DNA from: Anaeramoeba flamelloides
Taxonomy: Eukaryota > Metamonada > Anaeramoebidae
Direction: 5' to 3'
Assembly (NCBI GenBank): GCA_027625915.1
Contig: JANTQA010000029.1
Location: 5,766,001 to 5,830,000 of the forward strand
Length of the DNA: 64,000 bases
Position 1 is the first letter of the stretch. Each line of letters starts with the position of its first letter. The translations under genes and the position numbers were made by a program. The notes below the pieces were generated by a model. The model did not search any database, was not told the DNA's origin, and saw only the letters and a list, made by a program, of their open reading frames with translations. Below are positions 34,827 through 47,000 of this stretch, piece after piece.

Positions 34827-35870
34827 AAATTGTGTATTGGCTTATTCGTTCGATGCGTTAACCCCTATTAAAGAATTACTTAAATTATACCCCTTTTTTA
34901 AATTAAAAAATTCATACATTTCCAATATAAACAACAAAAAAGTAACTTATTTATTTTTATTAACAATTAAGGCAATTCTTGAAAATTATTAAAATTCATT
35001 TTGATTTTTATGTTGGAAAGTCTTGGTTTTTAAAAAAAAAATATTTTTGTTTTTGTTTTTGATAATTTATATTTCAATTCAAATCTCAACAAATAAAACT
35101 ACTTGAGGTATAGATGATCAAATAAAGGGAAATTTGATACAAGACCCACCACAGTTTACCAAAGAAATTCAGATCCATTAAGAAAACATTTTTATATTCT
35201 TTAAAGTTTGAAAAAAGTCGTTTTCTTTTTTTCAAAAAATGAAAAACAAGTACAATAAAATTGATAATTTTGAATTTTTTTTTAAAAAATTGTTTTTCTT
35301 CATCACAAGAATCATTATAAAAATTTAAATTATTTCTGAAGATAAAATAATTGTTTTTAAAAGTCGAGTACAATTACCAAATTCTCAATTATCTTCAAGA
35401 AAATTTTATTTTGAAAAATCAAATTCTACCTATTAACAAAATCATGATTTCTCATTAAAATTTGCAAATGTCATTAAAACTTTAATATTTAATACTATTT
35501 CTATCAAGGTAATATACATATTTTTTAATATGCTGAATAATTCAATTTTTTTTTTTTGGTTAACAAAAATAATCATCTCAAATAAGAAATAAACCGATTA
35601 TATTAATAGTCATGCCAAAAAAGACTTATTGTTGTATAATAATGATTAAAAGGATATTAAAAAAGGTAAAAAAAAGTGTGATGTAAGAAATTAAATGAAT
35701 TAATCAGTTTTTCTTTTTTATAAAAAAATTGAAAAAAAAAATTGATTTAATTTAATAAAATTTTCATTTCTGGGTTTCTTAGTTGATCAGAATTTGTTGA
35801 CAGTTGGCCCCTTAAAAACTTGTAAGTAGAGAATATCACAAATAACATATTTTAGGATTTTTACCCTATT
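34820..35870. repeat. Dispersed repeat R3, inverted copy (about 1.05 kb)
   Basis: The reverse complement of this segment aligns with about 46800-47885. Matching pieces include 'ggtatagatga', 'gttttctttttttcaaaaaatg' opposite 'cattttttgaaaacaagaaaac', and 'tgggtttcttagttgatcag' opposite 'ctgatcaactaagaaaccca'. It contains short AT-rich frames (35086-35373) with no sign of coding. Confidence 0.7.
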
Positions 35871-36264
35871 GTATTTGAAGACTGATCCCTTAAAACAACT
35901 TTTTTTTTTTCATTTTTCATTATTAAAAAATTTTTCATTCTTCTTGATCAAAAAAATTATTTTCCCAAGAGCTTTAATCTTGACAAAATTTCGAATTGAA
36001 TTAAAAATATATAAATTATTTTAATGTATCAACAAACATTTGGATCCTTACCATAGTGATTATTTTTTATTAAATTTGGTTGTATCTTGTTTTATATATA
36101 AAAAGTTGTTAAACTTTTTTTTGTTTATTTTTGGAATATTATGATGAACTGATTTGAAATACACACAATAAACCCCTACTCAATTAACATCAATATTATA
36201 CTTGATTTTATATTCCATTTTTACAAATAGAACATCTTTAAAAGAAAATATTATTTGAAATATA

Positions 36265-36767
36265 GTATTTAAAAAAATACCTGACATGAAAATAATCCCA
36301 GACAAGATTTTTAATTACTTGTATTAGGAAAATTGTAGTTTATTAACTTTTATTTAAAATCAATTTCTTTTTTTTTAGAACCAAACTTTGGAAATTATAA
36401 CTCACCCACTTATTTGAATCATGATTAATCGAATTTCACTTGTTCAAAATAAAAATCCAATCAATAAAAAAACAAGCAATAATAAAAAAATAATCATTGT
36501 CCAAATCCAGTAAACTCTCTCACAAACTCAATCGTGTTTCAAAATAAGTTGATCTACTTATGTATCAAACAATTAAATGAGTATTCTAAAGACACCCCAC
36601 TTTAATGAACTTTAGGTAGGCTTATTAATGAGTTCATAAAAAATTTAGTTATTTATAAATAGGATTTGATTTTAAATATTAAAGCAATTACACACCAATT
36701 TTCCTAATATTAACAATTAAAAATCTTGTCCGGGATTGTTTTCATTACTTGCAATTTTTTTCAATTC
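36265..36767. mobile_element. Miniature inverted-repeat element M2, copy 2 (503 bp)
   Basis: The arms contain 'gacaagatttttaatt' on the left and its mirror on the right, with TA at both ends (36263-36264 and 36768-36769). It is clearly more diverged than the copies at 32.2 and 60.8 kb. It ends about 100 bases from the 3' end of the FHA gene. Confidence 0.75.
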
Positions 36768-36865
36768 TATAATAAAAAAAAAAAAACCCACTTTTTTGGA
36801 AATACCACTGAATTAATAAAATTAAAAAAAAACAATAAGAAAAATTAGTTAAAAATTTAATTTTT

Positions 36866-38336
36866 TTAATCAAGATCTGTATTACTTAAAGTACGGTTTA
36901 ACAACTCATCGACCCCCTCGTTTGTTAAAGAGGGTGTAATTTCAGTTTTTGTTTTGAGATTGATGTATAGATTTGAATTTTGGGAATTTAAATTTGAAGT
37001 AATGAATATTTTTTCAGAATTTTGAGATCTTTTTGACTCATTGTCGATTAAAATGTCAAGAACAGAGTTTGATTTCCCAATTTCTTTGATACCGATATTT
37101 TTTTTTTTGTTTTGGCTTTTGTTGATTTCATCTGTTTCATCAAGAATTAATTCCTCGTCTGTTTCTTTTTTGTTGTTTAGTGAACCAAGGAGAGATATGT
37201 TTTGGGTTTCCTCTAATTGGGTTTCAAACATATCAGGAAACATTTCGATACCGATTTTAAAACATGTTGCTGCTGTTTTTGAAAAGCAGCTTGTTGAAGT
37301 GCCGATCCAAAAGGTGTCGTTGTGTTTGATTTCAAAGGTTTCGACAGGAACAACCATTTTCATCAAATCATTGTTTTCACGGCAAATACAAACGCTTCCG
37401 TGGCTTGACGAATTGTTGACATAATAGCTTTTCCCTTGTTTAAAGACTCTTAAGTGGTTTCTAGAAACAGTCCTTGGACAAAACATGGTCAAGGTACACA
37501 CTGTAGCTTTCTGTGACTCAATTTCGACAGACAAATTCCTACCCTGAGATCAATCAAATATAAACTCTTTTTCAAAAATTGTGACTCACCTGAAATAATA
37601 AATTGAAAAAAAACATTTATCCTTTAGTATTCAAGAACAATTAATAACTAAATATGATTTGTAATTCACTTTTAAGTCATTATAAATCTATAAAAAGCCT
37701 GATTTATTAAAAATTAAAAAAAATAAAACCAAAAACTAAAAAAAAGTGAGTTAAAATTTTTGAAATGAGCATTACCCATTTTTTATTACTGAACTTTCAC
37801 TGAAAAAAAGTTGAACAACAATATTTTTTATGAATAATTTAATCCATTTTCAAAGACATTACATTCTCAATTTTCTTAGTGATTATTTGTCTTTTCGAAG
37901 ATCTTTTTTTTTTCCACATGATCTTTTGAAAAAAAAAAAAAAAAAAGTATCAAGAAAAAAAAAAAAAAAAAAAAAAAATTTTTCAAAAACAAAGAAAAAG
38001 AAAAAAAAAAAAAAGATTCAAATCCAAAAATTTGAAAAAATGATTCTGATCCAAAAATTTGAAAATATTTTTTGTTAAGAATACTGGAATAAACCCTCAA
38101 AACAACTCCCATTAACATTATAAAGTGAGTCAAAATTTATGAAAAATAGTTTACTTGGACTTCTGTGACCTTCCTATTTTAACACCCTCTGTTAATTTTT
38201 TGAGATCCAAAAGAAGACAATCAGTTTCTGTGTCTTGTGAAATGCTTTCTGAGCCACACGTCATCTTGGTGTTTGTACCTTGTGGGAAAAGAAGGATTTC
38301 GTTTTTTTCTTCATAATCTGAAAATTGTGTTGTCAT
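36866..38336 (-). CDS. FHA-domain protein, two exons
   Basis: The exons are 38336-38155 and 37538-36866. They join in phase 2 and encode 284 residues. An FHA fold spans about residues 40-155. 'KIGRS' (residues 53-57) supplies the conserved Gly-Arg, 'TVSRNH' (84-89) the Ser-Arg-Asn-His phosphothreonine-binding loop, and 'HNDTFWIG' (133-140) the late strand. The usual Asn-Gly turn is His-Gly ('SSHGSV'). The insert between GR and SRNH is longer than in most FHA domains. The tail (about 160-284) is polar, rich in Asn, Ser and Lys, and has no recognisable domain or membrane anchor. The protein should bind phosphothreonine on a partner that the sequence does not identify. The gene is divergent from the Vma12-like gene, 434 bases away. 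Confidence 0.82.
37539..38154 (-). other. Intron of the FHA-domain gene (616 nt)
   Basis: The donor TCCAA|GTAAAC lies inside the FHA domain, just after 'GRSQKS'. The acceptor GGGTAG|GAATTTG keeps the frame; a competing CAG four bases earlier would shift it. The intron holds long A tracts (about 37929-38015) and two tandem copies of a 27-base unit containing 'atccaaaaatttgaaaa' (about 38016-38066). Confidence 0.75.
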
Positions 38337-38770
38337 TGCTACTCTTTATTTCTTTTTGGTGACTTGTTCACTTTTTTGAAGATAAATAATAATAAAGAAA
38401 CTCTAAAAAAAAAACAATAAAGATTCAAATCGAGGAAAAAAATGGAAGAATAATTAAAGAAGCAATCCGCAAGAAAAAATGAAAAAAAAACAGAGATCAA
38501 AAACCAAAATTATTTCGATATTTATTTCCTTACTTGTCAAATAAAAGAAGAACCATGGAATTAAATTAGAAATTCTATTAAATTGTCTATTTATTTTTGG
38601 CTTTTATTAACTCCAATAAATTCCAAGTAAATTCATATAGTTTTCATTTTTTTTTTTCTTATTCACAAACATTTAACTTTTGTTTCAAGTTTGGATCTAA
38701 TTTAAAGTTGTTCTATACCAAAAATACAAAGAGTAAATTAACAACAAAATCTACACATAACTGCTAAACC
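38337..38770. promoter_or_regulatory. Shared upstream region between divergent FHA and Vma12-like genes
   Basis: The two start codons are 434 bases apart and point away from each other, so both promoters must lie in this AT-rich interval unless there are untranslated first exons. I could not identify a TATA-like element with confidence, because most of the sequence would qualify. Confidence 0.5.
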
Positions 38771-39466
38771 ATGGAAACCAAATTCATAATAACACCACAA
38801 ATGCTTTCATCGATTCAGTATTTAGAAAACCAAAACAACGATAGTTTTAGCAAATTTAAAAAAGCCAAATATATTCTTTATTCTGATGTCCAAAGCTTGT
38901 CTTCGTCACTTAAAATTTTAGCAACGATCAACCCAAAGAGCCCGCCACTGTTCCAATACGTTCACCAACTTTTACAAGATTCCAAAATATATGTCCCACC
39001 ACCAATAGTGAAGCCAAAGAACCCAGAATTACAGAAACGATTGGACAAATTGAGAAGAGCCAACGAAGATCGTGAATACGCCAAAATGGTGAAAGATCTC
39101 CCGTTCAACAATGCTCAAAACAATTACTCAAAGCGTGAAAGCTATGGCTCAATTTTGGGAGAAATAGGGATCGGTGTTGATTCTGGGATCACAATCATTG
39201 CTGTGTTTTTTGTTGTTGCATTTGTTGGTAAATACTTGAGCGATAGCAAAGTCCTTCCTTATGTTTGGGCCACCATTGCTGCGGTTTGTGTATTGGTTAT
39301 CGAAGTCTCTCTATTTTTGATAAGAATTTATAAAAAAGAAAAAAGAGAAAAATTAATAAAAAGCAGATCAAATTTGAATCAACAAAAAGCAATTATGAAA
39401 AATACAAATGACAAGCCACAGAATAATAACAAAAAGAAAATTACAAAAGAAAAAAAAGAAAAATAA
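38771..39466 (+). CDS. VMA12: Vma12/TMEM199-like V-ATPase assembly factor of the ER
   Basis: An intronless 231-residue protein. Residues 74-108 contain the family signature: 'YVPPPIVKPKNPEL' followed by 'LDKLRRANEDREYAKMVKD'. Two membrane segments follow (about 138-156 and 162-186), separated by a short loop. The tail is very basic and ends KKEK, a C-terminal dilysine (KKXX) signal that returns proteins to the ER. In yeast, Vma12 works in the ER with Vma21 and Vma22 to assemble the membrane sector of the vacuolar proton pump. The order of signature, hairpin and basic tail supports the same role. Length and topology fit the family, and the start is the first ATG in frame. Confidence 0.85.
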   Translation: METKFIITPQMLSSIQYLENQNNDSFSKFKKAKYILYSDVQSLSSSLKILATINPKSPPLFQYVHQLLQDSKIYVPPPIVKPKNPELQKRLDKLRRANEDREYAKMVKDLPFNNAQNNYSKRESYGSILGEIGIGVDSGITIIAVFFVVAFVGKYLSDSKVLPYVWATIAAVCVLVIEVSLFLIRIYKKEKREKLIKSRSNLNQQKAIMKNTNDKPQNNNKKKITKEKKEK

Positions 39467-39910
39467 ACAAAATATTTCTTGGTTTGATCAATACAACTAA
39501 AAGAAATTTGTCCTTTATTTTTTTCTTTCTCATCCAATTTTAAACCTTAACAAAATATTCAAAACATTACAAACATTTTAAAAAAAGCTAGTCACAAAAG
39601 TTTTCAAATAGAGTTACTCACATTGCTTAAAAGAGTAATTCAAACAGTTTGGGGAACACTTTTGAAAACTTTAATTCCTGACTTTTTTCAAATTGCTGTA
39701 TGATTTTCAAACTTTTTTTTAATAGAGACCTCTGATTTATTACTTTTAAATTAGAACTTTTTTTTACTTGACAGATCAAAAATTATCCGACTATTCTCGA
39801 AATCTACTAAATTTTTAATTAAATTACTTTTTAAAAATTTTTGACGAGCTTTTTTGAGTCTGATATTAAAAAAAAAAATCTTTAAGGGTCGAGTTATTAC
39901 AGTTAAGGGG

Positions 39911-41110
39911 GTAAGTACATTTTTCATTTTTTGAGTGCCACACTTTATGTGAAACCGAATTCTTCAAATCATTTCTTTAGCCAAATACCTTGATATTTTA
40001 ATAAATACTAGAGTGGAAGATATCCTAGTATAAGATATTTTCATACCAATAAAAAAAAGCAAATCAAAAAAATGATAAAATTGATCAAAAAAAAATAAAT
40101 AAAAATCATTTATTACTTGATCTTATCTATAAAATTTGACACAATTACTTATTCTTGATTTGGTTTTATTTTAAATTCTTTATGAAAATAATTTTGTTTG
40201 GAAAATTTTTGATAAACAAATTACTGTTTATTTCTAAAGAATTTCCAAAATGAATTTAAAAATCCTATTTTGAGTTAATTCATCTAATTCTAGTTTTAGT
40301 TCAGAAAATTAGAGATTTTTTTAATTCTTCTTGAGAATAAGGGTTTATTGAACAAATTCATTTGATTTTAAAATTATTTATTTACCATCAAAATGAGAAC
40401 TCAAAATAATTCTGAATCTGATTGAAATTTGTTATTGAATTTTTCAATTATTTTGATTTGAATCATATGTAATTGTTTTTTGATTCCAAGAATTCAACTC
40501 CTTTATTTTAATTTTTGAAATAGTATTCTTTATTTTGGTTTTGTTTGATAAAAATATTTTAAAAAAGAAATTTGAAAGCAAATTTGTCACAAAAAGATTT
40601 TTTAAAAGAATAATAAATAGTAATGGGGTGAGAAATTCAAGGAAAAAAATATTTTGTATTAATACAAATGAAGAACTAAGAAGGTAAAGAAAACCAATCT
40701 TCGAAAATAGGGTTTTATCGATTTTTTTTTTTTTTTCATTCTTGGATTTCAACAAATTTATTTCTAATGGTGATCTTTCGCGTTTGGTCTTCTAAAAGAA
40801 AATATTTGTTTCAAATGCACTCCCTTTCTGGTATACTTTTTTGGTTTACTGTTTGATAAATTTCAATCGTTCGTATAAACACATCTCTAGATCCAAAACC
40901 AAATTTAATAAAACCAAAAATTAAATCAAAAAAAAATGTTCAAAAAATTGAAAAATAAAAGATTCAACTCTGAATTACTTTGATTCTTTTCACGAATAGA
41001 CTAGCGAATGGTGTTTTGGTTCCAAATTTTCCATATATGGTGGCACTCAAAAAATATTTTCAGTAAGGTTAACACAATTAAAAATTTTCAAAATGGGAAA
41101 ATATACTTAC
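39911..41110. repeat. Dispersed repeat R4, copy 2 with inverted ends
   Basis: The left end GTAAGTACATTTTTCATTTT and the right end, reverse-complemented, GTAAGTATATTTTCCCATTT match closely. A second inverted match, 'tttttgagtgccac', lies just inside each end. The element is colinear with 6012-7210. Its size and inverted ends suggest a non-autonomous DNA transposon; no target duplication is clear. Confidence 0.72.
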
Positions 41111-42319
41111 TTCCTTAAAAATAATTTTCTGAAATTGATTAAAAAAATTTGTAATTTTTATGAATGCCTAATACCAATCAAAAAATTATATAAAGTATGA
41201 AACGCCATCAGTCTCGAAAAATCAACAAACAAAAAAGAAAACATTTTAAGGAAAAAGCGCCAAAGAGTGAAACTCAATTTCCAATAAGAATGGTTAGATT
41301 ATATAATTTTGAAAACAACTGTGTTAGTTTCGAAGTGTCACTCTTTAGCGCTTTTTGAGATCCCAAAGATTTTTTTTTTTCATTTTTTTATATTCTCAAA
41401 TGGAGTTATGTTTTTTCTCAAGAATGTTACAAAATCCTTACTTGGTCAAATATAGAGAGTTCCAATCTAACCACAAATAACATTAAATCGAATTAAACAG
41501 GTTGAGTACTTTAAGAAAACAAATTTGTTTTAAATCGAAGAAAGTTAACCCTTTTGAAATTTAAAAAAAGAAACAAGTGGATTTTTTTTTTCAAAATTTG
41601 ATTTTTTGGAATTGGAAACTCTTTTTATTCGTTGAATTTTTTGAGAAATAGATCCTCTCATCAATTAATTGTTTTGTTATTAGATTTTTTTCAAACATAA
41701 GAATGGTATTTTCTCGATACCCCTTTTGGTTGCAAGTTACTACTTGAGCATGGAACGAATTCACTGTAAATTTCTCGACCATACAATTATTATAATTTTT
41801 AAATACACACATACACACACACACACAATGTGTCTCCAAACTATAAAATAAACTAAAAAATAAAAAGAATTCCATTTATTTTAAAACTAATAACCATACT
41901 ATATAAATATTCTGAAAATCTCCAATATCCAAAGATCATTAGGAAATTATATTTTACTTTAATGAAAAAAAACTACAACCAAACAAAAAAGCACTTCTTA
42001 CAATATAAATGACACACCTAGAATATCCAAATATTAAAACCGATCATATAGCGCACAGACACAATTTTTTAGATCAGTGATACAATTCAAAAAAAGGCAC
42101 AGGTTGGATTTTCGAATATTTGTTTTTAAAATAATACCTATTTTGACTTTCATTGTTTAAATCCATAAAAATATCTGATTTAAAATAAAAGATAGACAAA
42201 CAAATAAAACCCACAAAATCAAATTTGTATATATTTTAATTTAGAATAATTATTTAACTTATCCCCCCGGGAATCATTTTATCAATTTATTGAATTCTAA
42301 CTTCACATTATAATCATAT

Positions 42320-42870
42320 CGATACTAAAAATCGAAATTTTCCACAGAGTCAAAACAGTTAAAAGAATCATAATAATATAATTTTATTCTAATTGGAACC
42401 AAATTTGTTTTTTGTAAAATATGAAAATCATTTTTTAAACTTTCATCTTTTTAGTTAAACTTCATTTTTTGAAATAGGTGACCTGTTTTGTTTGATCAAA
42501 ATTTTTTTTAAATGGCTAATATTAAGATTAAAGTTGAGTGGTTCAAAATAGAAGAACTCAAATAAAATTAGTTGGTGGTATCTAACCTTTTGATCGATCA
42601 ATAATTGAGAGTTCGATTACCACAGATTTACCACTGTATTTTTTTATTTTGCTCAACTCCAAACTTTTGAATAACCCTCTTAATTTATGTGTATTGATAA
42701 TTTTTTATTTTTTGTTTTTTCGTTAGTATTGTAAAATATAAGAATGTATTAAAATTTCAAATAGTGGATGGTTCTAATTTGGTAGTTCTTATAGAATAGA
42801 TTGAATAAGATTTCATTTTCAAAAATTGAAATCTTTTGTGTTAAAAATTTTGAGGTGGAGTTTAATTGTT
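42320..42870. repeat. Dispersed repeat R2, copy 2 (uninterrupted)
   Basis: It aligns with the two halves of R2 at 2665-3900 and reads straight through the place where the 686-bp insert M5 sits in that copy. It contains only AT-rich non-coding sequence. Confidence 0.65.
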
Positions 42871-44062
42871 ACAATTTTTTTTGCCTCTCTCTTTTTTTTT
42901 TATTGATTCATTTTCAGATTTCACTTTTAAAATAGAAATTTCTCTGATATTCTTTAGATTTCATGATTCAATTGAAAAGGGATTTTTTAAGGTTTTTTTT
43001 TTTGATTTATTTCAATTTTGATTATTATTTTTTCGCCACAATTTTAAAAACATATAAAAAAAATAATCTATTGGTTAAGATGTTCAGATACTTTGTAAAA
43101 ATTGTTGATTTTAAAAATACTCTTCATAAACATATATTTTGAAAATATAGTCTTTGGATTGAATAGTAGTAAAATTGAAAGAAAAATTTTTGTAAATTTA
43201 AGAGAATTTATGAGCATTAATGGTGTTAGTAACAATAATGGATGTACAACACAAATATATTTTGAGAATATATAATATAACTAATTTCGTTATTTTGATA
43301 GGACGAAAATGATCTTATATCCATAGATTAAAATTAATTATTTAATAAATTATGAAGACCTTTCTTTGTATTTTTCCTATTTTTATTTCTACTGAAAAAG
43401 ACCAGCGTTAAAGATCCTTTTGGAAAAACCTAAGAAACTATTTATTCAATTAGTTTTTCACTAAAGTCTAATTGTAGTACTTTTGCACAAATAAATAATG
43501 AAAATTCAATAAAATGAACTTAAATTAATCCTACATTTAATGAATAATTTGTAGTTATTGGGTTTTTTAATTGAACAAATTTTAAAAACCAAAATAAAAC
43601 CTTTTTTTAAATAATAAATCATTTTTTCTTTTGATAAAAGGAAGTAAATACACCTTAATTAATCTGAAATAGGGCATTGCTATCATTCGGCTTTACTTTG
43701 TAGTTTAGAATTTATTTGAGTTATACCTCCTTAAAAAGAATTGCTTAAAAAGATTAATTTTGTGATGATTCAAGATCCAAGACTGTTTGATAATAAAGCC
43801 AATAAAACACTAATTAATAATTAAACAGTTTATTTGAGAAGTGTGGTATATGCTTTATCAAGTAAAAAATAAATCTTGATTCGAAATTCATTTGAAAAAA
43901 TACTATATCTTTAAATCAACTCTAAACTTATCCGAGAAAAGATAGTCAACTTTAGTGATAAAAACCAAATCTATACAATTCAGCTTGTAAAAAAGATTTT
44001 ATTTTTTAGATTTTGGAGAAACATTTCTTTTCTGTTCGAGAAAGAAAATTACATTTTTTGGA

Positions 44063-47000
44063 ATGAATGAATCTCTCAAAAAGCGAGGTTGGTTGTCCAT
44101 ACAAGAAGGATCATTTAACAAGTGGAAAAAACGAGTTTTTGTATTGACCACAATCCGTCTGTCATATTACGCAAGTGAGAAGGCATACCAAAACGACCAA
44201 GTGATCGAAGAAATCCCTGTCTTGGGGATGAGGGCGAACGAGTACATTTGGGATAAAAGAAAGCGATCTCACAAAGGCAAATTCTATTTCCAGATTTACC
44301 ATGATTCTGGAAGGGCACTAATCTCGTTTACAACAACCAAGATTGACCGAGACGATTGGATCGCAAAAATCAATAATGCATCCGATAAGGCCAGAAAACA
44401 CAACAAAAGGAAATATTGTGTTGACGATTTGAAATTTCTTGAAGAAATAGGAAGAGGCTCTTCGAGTGTAATTTCAAAGGCAATTTATACCACAACAAAC
44501 GAAGTAGTGGCAGTAAAAAAAATAGCGATTGCCGATAATTTGGAAGAAATACAAAAACTATCAAACGCGATTTCTTTAATGAAAAATCATCACCACAAAA
44601 ATGTTGTTAATTATTATGACTCCTATTTAATGGAAAAAGAACTTTGGGTAAGTTGCCACTTTTTTTGTTTTTTCTGTCTTCACTTGTAATTATCTCTTAT
44701 TGGGATAATGCTTTAGAGGTTTATAAAGAAAATAATTTGATAGATCTTAAATGGGTATCGTAAGTTCAGCAGTATAGACCAAAACCGTTTTAGTGAATCC
44801 AATAGCAACGGCTGTTTGAGAAGTTATTAAAATTTTGAATGTATTTTTGAAAGAGACTTTGAATGATTAAGACCCAAAAGCAACAACTGAATTAATTTTA
44901 AGAAATATCTTATCTTTAAGGGAATAGTTAGTCCTTGAATTTTGGTTCAAGAATTAAGAACATAACTAACCTTCCTATTTGTCGATTTAGTTTTCATCTG
45001 CCATCTCTGTTAAAAATCATTTTTTGAAAAGAAAGAAAAAAGAAAATTTTAAAAAAAACAACCAATGCTCGGCCCTTTCTGGATTTGTAAGTTCACAACG
45101 ATTTATTTTGGGGACAATTTCTAAATTTTATTAGGAAAAGTAGGTACATTTCAAATGAATCCTTCAGGCACATTGCAAGTACTACGCTTTACTTTTGATT
45201 TAGGTGTTTACGATCTTTTATCCACAGATTAGAATAAATAATTTTTTTTAAGAAAAAATGTTGTTTAACATATTTTTTATTTAATTGTAAATATCAACTA
45301 ACCACAGAGTAGAAATGAAGAGTAGTATTGATTCATGGACAAATTATTGTGCTTTACTGAGCTATTAGTACCAACGCACTATAACTAACCTAAATGAAAA
45401 AATAATTGAATAAATATCTTCTAAGGTGTATTTCTAAGTACTTGGTAACTATGGTTTTTGAGTAGAACAAAAAATAAAAATCAAAAAACTAAACACCAAT
45501 AACTACCATTTTTTTGCAAAAATAATTTATTTTAATACCTGGATCAACAACCATCTGAAACTTTACCCAATATAAAAGAAGAACATTTGTACTGCATGTA
45601 CAGAACTCTTTGGAACGTATACACTTATTAGTATTTTCAAAATTTGAGATGTTATAATTTGCATTTTTGGTAAATTTTTAATTTACTTTTTTCGTTTTTT
45701 ATGACTTTTTCCACGAATACAACCCGTGAAAGTAGGCCGATTATAAAACTTTTGCAAAAATTCTTGTTTTTTTTTATCGTATTCTTCGAGTTAATACCTT
45801 TTTTTAATGTAATATCCCGATTTAAAATCTTTAATTTTTTTTTTTTTTTTTGTTTTTATCTTGTTGTTTATCAGGTATAATAATAAATATGAAGATTTTA
45901 ACAACAGTTCAATAAATTAATTTAGAAATGATCTTTTCACTATTCTGAAGATTTTAATAATTATTTTTTTATGTTTTTTAGAGAAATTTTGAGATACTTG
46001 TGAAAAACAAAGTAATTTTCAAAAAGTCTGACCAAAAAAAAGTTTTTGATAGAGGACTAAAATTAGTTATATTGGAGTTTGTCCATAGTTTTAAAGTATT
46101 TTTTTTCACTTTTCCTTCACATACTTTTAAAAAGAATATATTTAAAAAACAAGATAATCCCCAAATCCGCGATAAACAAAAGAAAATGGTAAAAAATTGA
46201 GTCTAATTTTGTTGTTTTAATAATAATATTTTATTTCAACTTACGTTTATAAAATGAGATTTCTATTAAAGGGAATTTAAAAATATATTAGAAAAATTTC
46301 CAAAAACCTTAATTTATTATTGTACCTATCATTTAGTTTAAATTGAACTTGAATGATGGGGATTTATAAAAAAAAAATATTAGCACCCCAACTCAAAATT
46401 AATTGCACTGTTTCATATTCCCACCACAAACAAAAAAGAATAATTTATATTATTTGCATTTTCCCTTGATTATTTTTTGTTTGATGATATACGTAAAAGA
46501 TAAATAATTACGAATTTTTTTATAAGTAAGGAGTTCTGATTTAATATTTTTCAATTAATTTCTGAAAAGCCTTAATTTTTGATCAACAATTTTTCACTGG
46601 TGTTTGCATCTGTACATATGATTTTATACCCATAAGCCGGAAATTTCCATAGAAAACGATGGGAATCTTCAATGATATCAATATTTAACTTTTCTTTTGA
46701 ACAATCACAATTTTTGTTTTTCTTTATGCTTGCTATATAAGAGTACCAATTTAAGGCATCAGTCTTCCACGACAACATGGCAAAAATTTAAAATATCTTA
46801 TTGTTGATATTCTTTACATACAAAATTTGTAGATGCCAAGTGTCAAAAAATTCTGATCAACTAAGAAACCCAGAAAAGAATATTTTTTTTTAAAAGATTA
46901 ATTTTTTTTTTCATTTTTTATGAAAAAAAAAAACTGTTAAATTCATTTTATTTCTTACATTATAAAAAATTTTTAACAGACTTTTTTAACACCATTTTCA

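Larger units (their letters stand above)
30434..36865. other. Intergenic region upstream of tubulin, repeat-rich
   Basis: The left few hundred bases must include the tubulin promoter; I see no clear element there. The region also holds M2 copies at 32180-32648 and 36265-36767, a C19 tract, a T37 tract, TA microsatellites, an M1 remnant near 34505-34550 and an inverted copy of R3 (34820-35870). No frame has normal amino-acid composition. Confidence 0.55.
39467..44062. other. Intergenic region with repeats R4 and R2
   Basis: It contains R4 copy 2 (39911-41110) and R2 copy 2 (42320-42870). A short imperfect inverted repeat with 'aaagttttcaaa' arms lies at about 39597-39672, and a CA run at about 41808-41826. 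The frames at 40444-40755 and 41591-41875 are low-complexity. The right end should include the kinase promoter; nothing distinctive is visible. Confidence 0.55.

Noticed and set aside
44648-44760. A micro-exon ending ATGG at about 44752 to complete the kinase hinge
   Set aside because: Its length would break the frame. An acceptor at 48746 gives 'IVLEYC' directly, in phase, with no micro-exon needed.
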